The notes: generated from the sequence alone by a model not told the origin. 64,000 nt of DNA from Pantoea ananatis LMG 2665 (GCF_000710035.2 NZ_JMJJ01000012.1:42376-106375); one strand, 5' to 3'; positions 43,527 to 53,528 are shown, counted from the first letter of the stretch. A program made the numbers and translations.

Positions 43527-44984
43527 ATGTTCCCTTTACATCCCTTCGTACTGATGCTGAGCGCCGGTTTACTGACCGGTTGCGCAGTCGGACCGGATTA
43601 TCACAGGCCGGATGTACCGCTTGCTGAACATTATATTACTGAGTCTGCTGTACTGAAGAGAAACGCTTCCCGGCCTGCCAGCTTTGCGCGGTGGTGGGAA
43701 GGATTTAATGACCCTGTGCTAAGCAGTCTTATTGCAGATGCGCTGGCGCAGAATCTGGACCTCGCACAGGCAACCGCCCGGATGGCACAATCAGATGCCG
43801 GACTAAGCACGGCCACAGCCGCACTGTTGCCATCAGCAAACGTCAGTGGGCAGGCGGGCCGGACATATCAGTCAACCGAAACCCCGCTGGGTCAGGTTCT
43901 AAGCTCAACACCGGATTTTAATCGTTACGGCAGCAGCTATGAAACCGATCTTAACGCAGGCTGGGAAATTGATCTTTTTGGTGGACTGCGTCGCGGTCGC
44001 GAGGCTGCTCTGGCTGATTATCAGGCTTCTGAAGCGGGGGTGATTGCCACCCGCCTTGCTGTTGCCGCCCGGACTGCTGATCTTTATATCACCCTGCGCG
44101 GGTTACAGACCCGGCTGGACATCGCTGAAAAACAGGTCCGGACGCAGCAGGCGCTGCTGGAAAAGGTCAAACTCCTTCAGACAAAAGGACTTGCCCCCAG
44201 GTATCAGGTTCAACAGACCGAAGGTGCCCTGGCGCAGGTACAGGCAACCGTGCCGGTTCTCCGCACAGGGCTTGATGTCGCAATGAATGCATTGGACGTT
44301 ATGCTTGGTACTCCTCCGGGTACTCACCGTAAGCAGTTAGCGTTGCCGGGAGTCATCCCGCAGGCCCCGCAGATAACCTCTACAGGAACGCCGGCTGATC
44401 TGTTACGTCGCAGACCGGACATTATTGTGGCAGAGCGTAATCTCGCGGCCTCAAATGCGCGTATCGGTGTCGCTGTAAGCGAGTATTATCCGAAGTTTTC
44501 CCTCGGTGCCTTACTTGGCAGCGCAACGTCGGTATCCGGAGGGAATCTTTTCTCAGGCGGGGCCAGCCAGGCTGCCGGCGTACTGGGTCTGCGCTGGCGG
44601 CTCTTCGATTTCGGGCGAATTAATGCACAGATAGCTCAGGCTAAAGGCCAGGAAGCCGAGGCTCTTGCGGCTTATCGGTTGACAGTACTGCGTGCCAGTG
44701 AGGACGTTGAAAATGCGTTCTCGTTACTGATTAACAGTGAAATGCAGACCGTAACGCTGACCAGAGGAGTAACCGCACTGTCCGGGGCGCGCCAGTCTTC
44801 TTTTATCGCATGGAAACAGGGTACCGCAAGCCTGATCGATGTCTTACATGATGATCAAAATCTTCTGCAGGCTTCAGACGCCAGAGCACAAGCTCAGATC
44901 GAGAGCGCGCGCGCAGCTGTCGCTGCTTTTCGGGCACTGGGCGGCGGCTGGCAGTCACCTGCGGTTAGCGCTGATGCTCGATAA
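43527..44984 (+). CDS. Outer-membrane factor lipoprotein (NodT/OprM family)
   Basis: I start at ATG 43527 (MFPLHPFVLML), with AAGGA 6 bases upstream; a GTG start at 43509 is less likely. The 485-residue protein has a lipobox LTGC (Cys19) and GPDYHRPDVPL after it, typical of NodT-type factors. Two OEP repeats follow, with the helical barrel segments and conserved ADLLRRRPDIIVAERNLAA, RIGVAVSEYYPKFSL and LGLRWRLFDFGRI. It forms the trimeric channel for the RND pump encoded on the other strand. The gene is divergent from tetR and has its own promoter. Confidence 0.93.
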   Translation: MFPLHPFVLMLSAGLLTGCAVGPDYHRPDVPLAEHYITESAVLKRNASRPASFARWWEGFNDPVLSSLIADALAQNLDLAQATARMAQSDAGLSTATAALLPSANVSGQAGRTYQSTETPLGQVLSSTPDFNRYGSSYETDLNAGWEIDLFGGLRRGREAALADYQASEAGVIATRLAVAARTADLYITLRGLQTRLDIAEKQVRTQQALLEKVKLLQTKGLAPRYQVQQTEGALAQVQATVPVLRTGLDVAMNALDVMLGTPPGTHRKQLALPGVIPQAPQITSTGTPADLLRRRPDIIVAERNLAASNARIGVAVSEYYPKFSLGALLGSATSVSGGNLFSGGASQAAGVLGLRWRLFDFGRINAQIAQAKGQEAEALAAYRLTVLRASEDVENAFSLLINSEMQTVTLTRGVTALSGARQSSFIAWKQGTASLIDVLHDDQNLLQASDARAQAQIESARAAVAAFRALGGGWQSPAVSADAR

Positions 44985-44995
44985 GTTACGGGAAA

Positions 44996-45063
44996 TGTCC
45001 GTTTTTCGCTCATAGCGGAAAAAGGAAGAAATGTTAGCGTCCGCTTTATGCCAGAAGCGGACA
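44996..45063 (+). repeat. Dispersed palindromic repeat, copy 4 (A and B)
   Basis: A: TGTCCGTTTTTCGCTCATAG (44996-45015, continuing CGGAA). B: GTCCGCTTTATGCCAGAAGC (45039-45058, continuing GGACA). It follows the outer-membrane factor stop. The rest of the interval to 45313 shows no gene. Confidence 0.75.
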
Positions 45064-45313
45064 TTGACACTTTCAGACATGGCCGGGATCGGGCGCCTCG
45101 GGATAAAACGGGGGCTTGTCGTACAATGCATCAAACCTGAGAAAGTGAAAAAGTAGTCGCAAAAGTTATTACTGGAGTATACGTTCCGGAGACGTGCCTT
45201 AATGAAATTAAAAAACTTGGTGTGCGATTAGGTCGTCAGGTGTCTGTCAGTCTTTGCAGCCACCTTATTGAAGAGCCTGGTCACTCGCCCCAGAACGTGA
45301 CGAGGGAGACTAG

Positions 45314-46322
45314 ATGGTTCAGAGCGCAACCTTTCCGGTGGATGTGGGCTGGCAGGCTTTACTGAAAGACCTGGGCCTGACACCTGCGCAGGTTTTACGC
45401 CGCGCCGCGCTCCCGGAAGACTTACTCTCGGGAGGAAAACAGCCCCTTTCAACACAGGACTATTTCCGCTTCTGACACGCGCTGGAAACTGAGTCTGGTG
45501 ACGCGATGTTTCCCCTGCGAGTCATGGAAACCCTGACGACCGAATCTTTCAGCCCACCACTTTTTGCCGCCCTTTGCAGTCCAAACCTTATTCAGGCTGC
45601 AAAGCACCTCGCCACGTACAAAAAGCTTGTCTGCCCTATGGAGCTGATGCTGGATGTGGGACCAGAGGGTGAACTGACAGTTTCTCCACGCTGGCTGACG
45701 CTTCAGGCCGAGGCTCCGCTGTCGCTACAAATCGCGGAAATCGTCTTTTTTGTGGTTTGCCCGTCTCGCAACCCGCGAGCCTGTCCGCGCTTGTCGTGTG
45801 GTACTGCCAGACAGTCTTCCCGAACCCCATGCCCGACGCTATGAGAAATTCTTCGGTACCAGCATCATGAAAGGAAGCGTGCCTTCCATTACGTTTACCG
45901 CCGGGGATGCATTAAGGCTATTTCTTACCGCCAGTGAAGGTATGTGGCGCGTATTTGAGCCTGATATCCGTCAGAGACTGAGTGAACTTGAAGCAACCGC
46001 CGCATCGGCAGAACGGGTCCGGGCCGTCCTGCTGGAGCTGCTACCGGGTAATACGGCCACGATAAAGAATGCGGCAACCCGCCTCGGACTGAGTCAGCGC
46101 TCGCTCCAGCGCCGTCTTGCAGAAGAAGGTGTCAATTTTCGCGGACTGGTTAACTCCACGCGCGAGCGTCTGGCACGCCATTACCTCAACACCACTTCAA
46201 TGTCAGGTGGAGAAATCGCATTTCTGCTCGGTTTTTCAGACCCCAGTTCTTTTTACCGCGCATCTCACGACTGGAGTGGACAAACGGTCGGGCGCGCTCA
46301 TCAGAGTCTTCCCCGGAAATAA
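45314..46322 (+). pseudogene. AraC-family regulator, decayed
   Basis: Translation from ATG 45314 gives VDVGWQALLKDLGLTPAQVL, then a TGA (45473-45475) in FRF-stop-HALE, continues in frame to about 45760, and shifts to another frame to the end. The C-terminal part has the AraC helix-turn-helix pair (NAATRLGLSQRSLQRRLAEE and GEIAFLLGFSDPSSFYRAS) after an AraC-type effector domain. Normal family proteins are about 330 residues. With a nonsense and a frameshift it is unlikely to be functional. The last residues depart from the family, so a third lesion may lie near 46270. Confidence 0.8.
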
Positions 46323-46492
46323 GCTTTGACCCGTAAGCAATGGAAAACGGAAGGCGGGCGTCGAAATGGCGCTGATTGCATTAACTCTGGCACCGATTGC
46401 AGGCGTACTGGCCTGCCCTATCGGTTAAGCTGGGTCAGGATAGCGTGAAAGCAGCGCCAGCCCTGTCACAATGCACTACAGGAGCAACTCAG

Positions 46493-47396
46493 ATGTATGA
46501 AATCAGCCAGCAACGGGGCCGCAGGGTCATTATCACCGGAGCCAACAGCGGCACGGGTAAGGAAGCAGCAAAGAGGCTGGCGGCAGCGGGGAGCCGATAT
46601 TATCATGGCCGTACGAAATGAGGCGAAAGGGGAAGAGGCGTGCCGGGAAATTTGTCAGGCCGTTTCCGGGGCTTCGCTTGACGTTCGTATCGTTGATCTC
46701 TCCAGCCTTGAAAGCGTGCGTATGTTCAGCCATCAGCTGCTTAGAGAGGGACGCCCGGTGGATCTGCTCGTGAACAATGCGGGGATCATGGCACCACCAC
46801 GCCGTGAGCTCACCGCAGACGGCTTTGAACTGCAGTTTGCGACAAATTTTCTCGGCCACTTCGCGCTGACGAATCTTCTGCTACCGCTTTTACTGGAAGC
46901 AAAAAATCCCCGCGTCACAACCATGACCAGCAGCGCTGCAATGATGGGAAACATTCGGTTTGATGACCTGCATTGTGAACGGTCTTAAAAACCGATTGCG
47001 GCGTATGCACAGTCCAAACTGGCCTGTTTGTTGTTTGCGAATCAACTTGGCCATATCGCAAAAACACGTCACTGGCCGTTACTCAGTACGAGTGCGCATC
47101 CGGGCCATACGCGCACTAATCTGCAGACAAGTGGCCCGAATCTGGGAACGGCATCGACCCGAAAAAAACTGATGTATTATCTCGTGCCTTCAGTGCGTGT
47201 AGAGTGGGCAACAGAATCGCTCCTGAGAGCAGCTGTTGACCCTTCGGCGACGCAGGGAGAATTTTACGGCCCGCGCTTTCTGCTTTTTGGAGCTCCCCAT
47301 GTCGCAAAACAACCCAAAACCGTAATGAAATCCGACCCGACGCGCCTGTGGCAGACAGCCGAAGCGTTAACCGGCATTATGACTCCCGCCGCCTGA
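46493..47396 (+). pseudogene. Short-chain dehydrogenase/reductase, decayed
   Basis: The reading frame changes at least once near 46590 and a stop interrupts it at 46986-46988. Pieces spell an SDR: cofactor loop TGANSGTGK, NNAGIM, an SS segment (TSSAAMM), catalytic YAQSK (after the stop) and a C-terminal region with GHTRTN. The order and total length (about 300 codons) match SDRs of the retinol-dehydrogenase-like type. It follows the broken araC-type gene, so both may come from one locus that has lost selection. Confidence 0.82.
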
Positions 47397-47526
47397 GAAC
47401 AATTTCATAATCTGTTGTTTACATCGCGCTCATGGCAGACGTCTACTTGCGTATAGTCGCGTTGTGCCAAAAGCAAGCGTCACCTTACGACCTGAAGCAG
47501 ATATGATGCTGTCCAAATTTAATCCG

Positions 47527-48381
47527 TTAAATTCTATGTGTCGCAAAGCGGCTTTCAGATAATCCGGGACTGACATCAGATTCAGCTTTCAGTAATTTAC
47601 CGTCATATTCAGACAGCGTAGTGAGCCCTACAGACGCTGTAGTGCAACAGAGGCGGCTGAAGTTCTCACCTGCCAGTACCGGGCAGGTGCTCTGCATTCC
47701 CGGCGACGACAGAACTGCGTCTCTGGTTCCATCCGGCCGGTAGCGGACCACACGACTCCCTCCCCATTCAGCATTCCACAAATAGCCCCTGGCATCCACG
47801 CAGGAACCATCAGGCGCGCCTTCGACTTTGGTGAATACGCGCTGGTTTTGCAGCGAGGGGTAATCGCAGCACATTATCCGACCCTGCATCGAGTCACAGT
47901 AATAGAGGGTGCCGCCATCGGGGCTGAAACAGATGCTGTTTGGAATGGCGACATCGGGCAGTGCAAGCGTCTCAACTGTCAGCGTTGCCGCATTAAGCCG
48001 GTGAAACTTACCGATAACGTTCACGGGAAAACCGTCATCCATTGTTCCAAAGACAAAATTACCGCTACGGTCACATCTGCCATCCCCAATGCGGGTACCC
48101 GTGCCTCCCGGTGAGGCGGCCAGCGTGGTAAGAAAACCGGTGTTGAGATCATACAAAGCCAGCCTGGATGCAAGCCCCATCAGCAGAATATGACTTCGGT
48201 CAGTCAGAGCAAAGGAACCAAGGCGTTCAGGCAGCGACCAGCGCATGACAGCGTCGTTACCTTCTTCTAATGCGAGCAGTTCACAGGCTTCAATGTCAGT
48301 CCAGTAAAGCCTGCGGGTCCTTTCACACCACAGGGGACACTCCCCCAGCGTATTCCTTATATCAGCTGCGATTGAAAACAT
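47527..48381 (-). CDS. SMP-30/gluconolactonase/LRE-family protein
   Basis: I start at ATG 48381 (MFSIAADIRNTLGE); the longer frame to 48534 overlaps the upstream gene. The 284-residue protein fits the six-bladed propeller of SMP-30/gluconolactonases: metal ligand Glu in NTLGECPLW, RIGDGRCDRSGNFVFGTM, metal ligand Asn and Asp in PNSICFSPDGGTLYYCDS and GAPDGSCVDARGYLWNA. These enzymes hydrolyse lactones, often in sugar or amidohydrolase-linked pathways. Last gene of a LysR-linked operon. Confidence 0.88.
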   Translation of the reverse strand: MFSIAADIRNTLGECPLWCERTRRLYWTDIEACELLALEEGNDAVMRWSLPERLGSFALTDRSHILLMGLASRLALYDLNTGFLTTLAASPGGTGTRIGDGRCDRSGNFVFGTMDDGFPVNVIGKFHRLNAATLTVETLALPDVAIPNSICFSPDGGTLYYCDSMQGRIMCCDYPSLQNQRVFTKVEGAPDGSCVDARGYLWNAEWGGSRVVRYRPDGTRDAVLSSPGMQSTCPVLAGENFSRLCCTTASVGLTTLSEYDGKLLKAESDVSPGLSESRFATHRI

Positions 48382-48466
48382 GTGAATCCTCTCGATAAAT
48401 AAAGGTCGTACTTTGCGCCAGACCAGACTTATCCCCGCCTGCGTGGTAGCAAACGGGGGAAAGCCG

Positions 48467-48940
48467 TTACTGCAGAAAACGTGCGGAAAGTCGATCGCCG
48501 AAAAGCATGACGGCGAGACCGGCCAGCATGACAAGCATTCCAGCCAACTTAATTAAAGAAACCGGGCGCTTGATCGCGCCCAGCAGACCAAAATGGTCGA
48601 TCATCTGAGATGAGAGCAACTGCCCGACAATTGCCAGTCCGAGCAGAGCTGAAAAACCGATTTTCGGTGCAAGTACCACGTAGCTGAACAGCGCGCAGGC
48701 ACCGATCAGTCCGCCCGCCAGACTCCAGACAGGCTGAGAAGGAATGGCTGAAAGGGAGGTGAATAACCCTCCACGCAGCAGCGAGTAAATCCCGAGGCTG
48801 AACGCCCCGGCCGTAAAGGAAAACAACGCGGCGGTGACAGAGTCGCCTCCGAGTCCTTTTGCAAGCTGACTGTTCAGGGTCGTCTGCAGGGTAATCCCCA
48901 GACCTGCTGCAAAAGCTATCACGTAATAAATCGCGCTCAT
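48467..48940 (-). CDS. DMT-family transporter (DUF606/YdcZ type)
   Basis: The 157-residue protein has five hydrophobic helices and the motif GLGITLQTTLNSQLAKGLGG near the N-terminus, which marks the DUF606/YdcZ half-size DMT transporters. These usually act as dimers in the inner membrane. It lies 14 bases after the amidohydrolase and 85 before the SMP-30 gene, so it may move the substrate or product of that pathway. Confidence 0.85.
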   Translation of the reverse strand: MSAIYYVIAFAAGLGITLQTTLNSQLAKGLGGDSVTAALFSFTAGAFSLGIYSLLRGGLFTSLSAIPSQPVWSLAGGLIGACALFSYVVLAPKIGFSALLGLAIVGQLLSSQMIDHFGLLGAIKRPVSLIKLAGMLVMLAGLAVMLFGDRLSARFLQ

Positions 48941-48954
48941 GCTGTTCGTCTCTG

Positions 48955-50358
48955 TCAGTTAGCCTGAACCAGCGGCAGGAATTTTTCCGCAAAGATGTCT
49001 GGCTCATACCCTGCCGCCGCAAAAAGGTGCTCGCGTGATTCATCAATGGCTGCGCGGAGGCGCTCACTGTCCACACCCAGCACTTTGCCGTTCTGCTTGA
49101 CGATGCGCCCGCCGATCATCACGGTGTCGATGTTACTGCGCTCGGTTGCATGTACCACGGTACCAAACGCATTTCCGTTGGGATAGAGGTTGATATCAGC
49201 CGCGTTAATCAGCACCAGATCAGCCTGCTTGCCTGGCGTCAGGCTGCCCACTTTGTCCTGCATTCCTGCACAGTAAGCACCATCGACGGTGGCCGATTTA
49301 AGCAGCTGCGCAGCCGGAAGCGTCGTCAGCGAATGCGCTGAATCACAACAGTGCTGCTTGTGCATACCCATCACACGCTGCAGATAGAACGCCACGCGCA
49401 TTTCCATAAACATGTCGGTGCTGTAAGACGTTTCATTGTCAACACTCAGGCCAGGATGGATACCATGACGTTGCGCGGCTTCAATAGCGAACATCCCGCT
49501 TTCGATGCCGTAATGCGAATCTGAGCGCGGGCATACGTTCACCCGGACACCGGCTTCTCGCAGGATTTCCCAGCCTTCATCAGGCAGTGCCGTGCAGTGG
49601 TTGAATATATTATCCGGGCCAAGCAGACCCTGCCGATGCAGCGATTCAAGCTCGGAGGCCATCTCAGCACCAAAGAATTCGGTCACGATCGGCAACCCCA
49701 GCCTGCGCGCTTCGGCCCATAATTCTGGCTCCAGCTGAGCCATGACGCCCAGCGTCACAAGACTCTCAGGATTGTCCGTGAAATATTTTTCCTGCAGGCG
49801 CTGCCAGTTGCCAGGCCAGTGCGCCTTATCCCATTCACCGGCCACCGGTACGCCGGAAGCATGGATCGCGCGAATACCGGCATCAAGCAGGGCCTCAACG
49901 GCGGCATCGGAATGTGCTGCGGTCCGGCTGTTGTGCGAGTTATCAATCATTGTGGTGATGCCCGCGTCAATCGCGCCCAGCGCCGTCAGCAGGTTACCCA
50001 CATAGATATCTTCCGGACGGTAATATTTAGCGAACGAAAAGTGCGTGGCGTTGCTGTAGTCGTCCAGACAGGTGGCGTTGGGGTTGATACGTCGCAGCTG
50101 ACCTTCCCAGGCGTGACGGTGAGAGTCGACCATCCCCGGCATGGCGATCATATTTGTGGCATCAATGACGTGAGTACCCGGCGCATCAAGGTTCTGTCCC
50201 ACGGCGGTAATCGTTGATCCAGTGACAAGAATATCGCCACGCTCAAGGTTTCCTACATTGTCGTCCATACTCAGTATGGTGGCCCCGCGAATCAGCGTTA
50301 CCGGCGGGTTTTCGTGCTGATTATTAACAATATCTCTGTTGTAATCTGTCATTGTCAT
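48955..50358 (-). CDS. Amidohydrolase-superfamily deaminase/chlorohydrolase-like enzyme
   Basis: I start at ATG 50358 (MTMTDYNRD); ATG 50352 is possible. The 467-residue protein has the metallo-hydrolase layout: H-x-H-type site in MVDSHRHAWEG, His in FNHCTALPDEGW, and SVDNETSYSTDMF (Asp) later, plus the closing SLTPGKQADLVLI. It resembles the atrazine-chlorohydrolase/cytosine-deaminase group; substrate unknown. First gene of a minus-strand operon with a transporter and an SMP-30 protein, divergent from a LysR gene. Confidence 0.87.
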   Translation of the reverse strand: MTMTDYNRDIVNNQHENPPVTLIRGATILSMDDNVGNLERGDILVTGSTITAVGQNLDAPGTHVIDATNMIAMPGMVDSHRHAWEGQLRRINPNATCLDDYSNATHFSFAKYYRPEDIYVGNLLTALGAIDAGITTMIDNSHNSRTAAHSDAAVEALLDAGIRAIHASGVPVAGEWDKAHWPGNWQRLQEKYFTDNPESLVTLGVMAQLEPELWAEARRLGLPIVTEFFGAEMASELESLHRQGLLGPDNIFNHCTALPDEGWEILREAGVRVNVCPRSDSHYGIESGMFAIEAAQRHGIHPGLSVDNETSYSTDMFMEMRVAFYLQRVMGMHKQHCCDSAHSLTTLPAAQLLKSATVDGAYCAGMQDKVGSLTPGKQADLVLINAADINLYPNGNAFGTVVHATERSNIDTVMIGGRIVKQNGKVLGVDSERLRAAIDESREHLFAAAGYEPDIFAEKFLPLVQAN

Positions 50359-50433
50359 CGTCTCTTTATGTGTGAACAGGAAAACGATACGCCCTCCGAT
50401 TAAGGTGAAAAAGATGACTAACGCGTTTTCATA

Positions 50434-50450
50434 ATTCATAATTAACGAAT
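50434..50450. promoter_or_regulatory. Candidate LysR operator
   Basis: ATTCATAATTAACGAAT is an imperfect palindrome with ATTC and GAAT arms, consistent with the T-N11-A core of LysR sites. It lies in the gap between the divergent amidohydrolase operon and the lysR gene. Confidence 0.5.
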
Positions 50451-50494
50451 AATGATACTTATCACCCTCACAGGATATCCAGGAGAGCAGCCAG

Positions 50495-51382
50495 ATGGAT
50501 CGCATTCAGGCTATGCAGATTTTTTTAAGGGTGGCTGAGGCCGGAAGCTTTGTGCGGGCAGCGGAAACACTCTCCCTGCCTGCCTCGACGGTTACCAGCA
50601 CCATCAAAAATCTGGAGAAATATCTGCAGGTGCGTCTGCTAAACCGGACCACGAGACGGGTCAGTCTGACTCCCGAAGGTCTGCAGTATCTGGCGCAGTG
50701 CCGGGAAATTCTGGCCTTAATTGAACATACTGAAGCCAGTCTGGCTGATTCGAACAGGCGCCCCCGGGGCCGTTTACGCGTTGATATGCCTGGCGGTATA
50801 GCTCATTTCATCGTTATGCCCAATCTGAAAACGTTCTACAGCCGGTATCCTGATATTTACCTGATGATTGGTGTCAGCGATCGTCAGGTCGATCTGGTTC
50901 AGGAGGGGGTGGATTGTGTAATCAGAACCGGAGAGTTGCTTAGCTCAACGCTGGTTGCCCGCCCGCTCGGGCAGTTTCGCTGGATCACCTGTGCCTCTCC
51001 CGGCTATCTCAGGGCGTATGGTATTCCGCAGTCACCTGAAGAGTTATCTCATCACCGGGCCATTCACTATTTTTCCGGCCAAAGCCGGCGCACGGACGAA
51101 CTATGTTTTGTGCAGGGAACGGAAACGCTGTCTGTCTCCGTTAGCGGGCAGGCCGCCGTCAACGAGACGGGACTCTATATAAAAATGTGCCTTGAAGGGT
51201 TCGGACTGGCGCAGCTTGCTGAGAACGTGGTCGCAGAACACCTGCAGAAAGGAACGCTGGTTGAAGTCCTGGCCGAATGGCAGCCGTCGTCTGTTCCTGT
51301 CACATTGCTTTACCCCCATCAGCGTTTTCTGTCACCCGCCGTTCGCGCATTTGCAGACTGGATAGATGAAATCGTTAACTGA
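50495..51382 (+). CDS. LysR-family regulator (of amidohydrolase operon)
   Basis: The 295-residue protein has an N-terminal winged helix-turn-helix (MQIFLRVAEAGSFVRAAETL, SLPASTVTSTIKNLEKYLQV) and a LysR substrate domain. AGGAGA precedes the ATG. It is divergent from the amidohydrolase operon, the standard arrangement for a LysR activator of a catabolic operon. Confidence 0.92.
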   Translation: MDRIQAMQIFLRVAEAGSFVRAAETLSLPASTVTSTIKNLEKYLQVRLLNRTTRRVSLTPEGLQYLAQCREILALIEHTEASLADSNRRPRGRLRVDMPGGIAHFIVMPNLKTFYSRYPDIYLMIGVSDRQVDLVQEGVDCVIRTGELLSSTLVARPLGQFRWITCASPGYLRAYGIPQSPEELSHHRAIHYFSGQSRRTDELCFVQGTETLSVSVSGQAAVNETGLYIKMCLEGFGLAQLAENVVAEHLQKGTLVEVLAEWQPSSVPVTLLYPHQRFLSPAVRAFADWIDEIVN

Positions 51383-51535
51383 TACCTCTAGGCCGGTGTA
51401 GACGAAAGTCTGTGTCTGGCGGATGCGCGCATCCCGGAGCAGCGACTTATCGGGGAAAGGGTTGTACCCGGACATTCAACTCTCCGGGTAAGTGGTGCCG
51501 CCGTCTGAAGGTGCCAGCCGCATCCGGGCACGCAC

Positions 51536-52429
51536 TCAGCTGAAGTGCCGGAGTAAAATATCTTCCAGAATGCGAAAAACGGTCCTGATGCGCTGCGGTA
51601 CAAGGGTCTGATAGGGCCGGTAAAGATAAAGCTGCCAGGTTTCCAGTTTCAGTTCCGGCAGGACATTCACCAGCCTGCCGTCTTCGAGGTATTCCCTGCA
51701 GGCCAGATTACTTGACTGGATCACGGCTTTCCCGGCTAAAGCAGCCTGAATCTCAGACTGGGAGTCGGTGGTAAAAAACTCAAGATGGCGCGGTACAAAC
51801 GTATCGACGCCATCGAGCATATATTCGAATACTTTGCCGGTTTCAGGATTCAGCAACCCACTGAAAGGATAGCGCTGGCGCAGATCTTCGAAGTTTTCCG
51901 GCGCCCCCAGCTTCTCAATGAGTTCAGGCGATGTCATCAGCGCGTGATGAACGAGCGTGATGGGCCTGATAATAAAGTTCGGATTTGGCTCGCGTTCGAT
52001 GCGGATCCCCATATCAATGCGGTTCTGTATCGAATTCAGCTTCATCATGTCCAGCCGCCAGTCTATAAACAGCTCAGGATAGGGTCGAAGCGCAGTCAAA
52101 AGCTCAAACAGCACCTGTTCGTGTCCGGGAAAACGGAACAGTGTGATCCTCACAATCCCCTTCATCTCATTGTCATCTCTGGCCGTCTGAAACAGCGCTT
52201 GTGAGTCTTCAAGAAGGCGCACAGCCTTTGGCAGGAAAAGTTCGCCAAAGCTGGTCAGCACAATCGATCGGGTATTCCGCTTGAACAGTGGTTCGCCGAG
52301 CTGATTTTCCAGCTCAGCAATGGTTCGCGTTACCACGGAGGGAGAAATGGCCAGCCTGACCGCAGCTTCGCGAAAATTCATCGTTTCCGCAGCGGCAACA
52401 AAAAATCGCAGAGCATCAAGTTTATTCAT
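51536..52429 (-). CDS. LysR-family regulator (of aldo/keto reductase operon)
   Basis: I start at ATG 52429 (MNKLDALRFFVAAAE); the frame to 52507 extends further into the intergenic region without a site. The 297-residue protein has a LysR helix-turn-helix (MNFREAAVRLAISPSVVTRT) and a substrate domain. It is divergent from the aldo/keto reductase and flavodoxin-fold genes, 117 bases away, and probably controls them. Confidence 0.92.
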   Translation of the reverse strand: MNKLDALRFFVAAAETMNFREAAVRLAISPSVVTRTIAELENQLGEPLFKRNTRSIVLTSFGELFLPKAVRLLEDSQALFQTARDDNEMKGIVRITLFRFPGHEQVLFELLTALRPYPELFIDWRLDMMKLNSIQNRIDMGIRIEREPNPNFIIRPITLVHHALMTSPELIEKLGAPENFEDLRQRYPFSGLLNPETGKVFEYMLDGVDTFVPRHLEFFTTDSQSEIQAALAGKAVIQSSNLACREYLEDGRLVNVLPELKLETWQLYLYRPYQTLVPQRIRTVFRILEDILLRHFS

Positions 52430-52545
52430 GATTATTGTGTTTTCAGCAATTCTGGCTTTCGAAATTAACAATTTTTCGGCAATAAATCCAGCCGTATACT
52501 TAACCACTCAAAATCATCAGCGTCTTAAATAAGGGTGAAATAATC

Positions 52546-53511
52546 ATGAAATTGAGAAGGTTAGGTAGCCAGGGGCTTCATGTCTCAGAGATGGGGCTGG
52601 GGTGCATGGGCATGGATCATGGCTATGGTCATTCAGTTGAAATCAAGGAAAGGATAAAGCTGATAGACAAGGCTGTTGAGCTGGGATGCAACCTTTTCGA
52701 CACGGCCCCTATTTACGGATTTGAAAACGAAGAACTGCTGGGTACTGCTCTTAGTAAACACAGGGAGAGTGTCATCATTGCGACCAAGTTTGGCGTGACC
52801 GGAATGGAAAATATCGATGGTCAGCTGGTACCGGTTCTGGACAGTAGCCCGGCGTCTGTCCGAAAGCAGCTGGAAGGTTCTCTTGACCGTCTTAAAACCG
52901 ATTACATTGACTTGTTTTACCAGCATCGCGTTGATCCTGCGGTTGAGCCGGAAGTGGTCGCAGGATTGATGAAAGAGTTAATCGCCGAAGGGAAAATAAA
53001 GTACTGGGGATTATCCAATGCGCCCGCGTCTTATATCCGGCGGGCCCATGCAGTGTGCCCGGTCACCGCCGTTGAAGATCAGTATTCGATGATGTGGCGT
53101 AAGCCTGAGCAGGATCTGTTTACAGTCTGCGACGAACTCGATATCGGCTTTATGGCTTACAGCCCGCTGGGTAATGGTTTCCTGAGTGGTCAGGTGAAAG
53201 CTGATACAACCTACGGGGAAGGCGATTACCGGGGCATGATGGGGCGCTTTAAACCCGAGGTAATGGAAAATAATCAGGCGCTTCTTAATCTCATCGCCGA
53301 CATTGCCGGAAGAAACAACGCAACGTCGGCACAGGTTGTCCTCGCGTGGGAACTGGCTCAGAAGCCTTATATCGTGCCGATTCCGGGTACAACGAAATTA
53401 CACCGGCTGGAAGAGAATTTTCATGCTGCAAATATTCAGCTCAGTGACGCTGAATTACATGACATCAATGACGCTTTATCCCGGCTTGAAATTGACGACA
53501 CATTCTTTTAA
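52546..53511 (+). CDS. Aldo/keto reductase
   Basis: The 321-residue protein has the TIM-barrel AKR layout with the catalytic tetrad: Asp in CNLFDTAPIYG with Tyr in the same motif, Lys in IIATKFGV and His in FYQHRVDP. The C-terminal cofactor loop PIPGTTKLHRLEEN binds NADP(H). It reduces aldehydes or ketones; substrate unknown. The following flavodoxin-fold gene starts 17 bases later, in the same operon. Confidence 0.93.
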   Translation: MKLRRLGSQGLHVSEMGLGCMGMDHGYGHSVEIKERIKLIDKAVELGCNLFDTAPIYGFENEELLGTALSKHRESVIIATKFGVTGMENIDGQLVPVLDSSPASVRKQLEGSLDRLKTDYIDLFYQHRVDPAVEPEVVAGLMKELIAEGKIKYWGLSNAPASYIRRAHAVCPVTAVEDQYSMMWRKPEQDLFTVCDELDIGFMAYSPLGNGFLSGQVKADTTYGEGDYRGMMGRFKPEVMENNQALLNLIADIAGRNNATSAQVVLAWELAQKPYIVPIPGTTKLHRLEENFHAANIQLSDAELHDINDALSRLEIDDTFF

Positions 53512-53528
53512 AGACAAGAGATAAAAAA

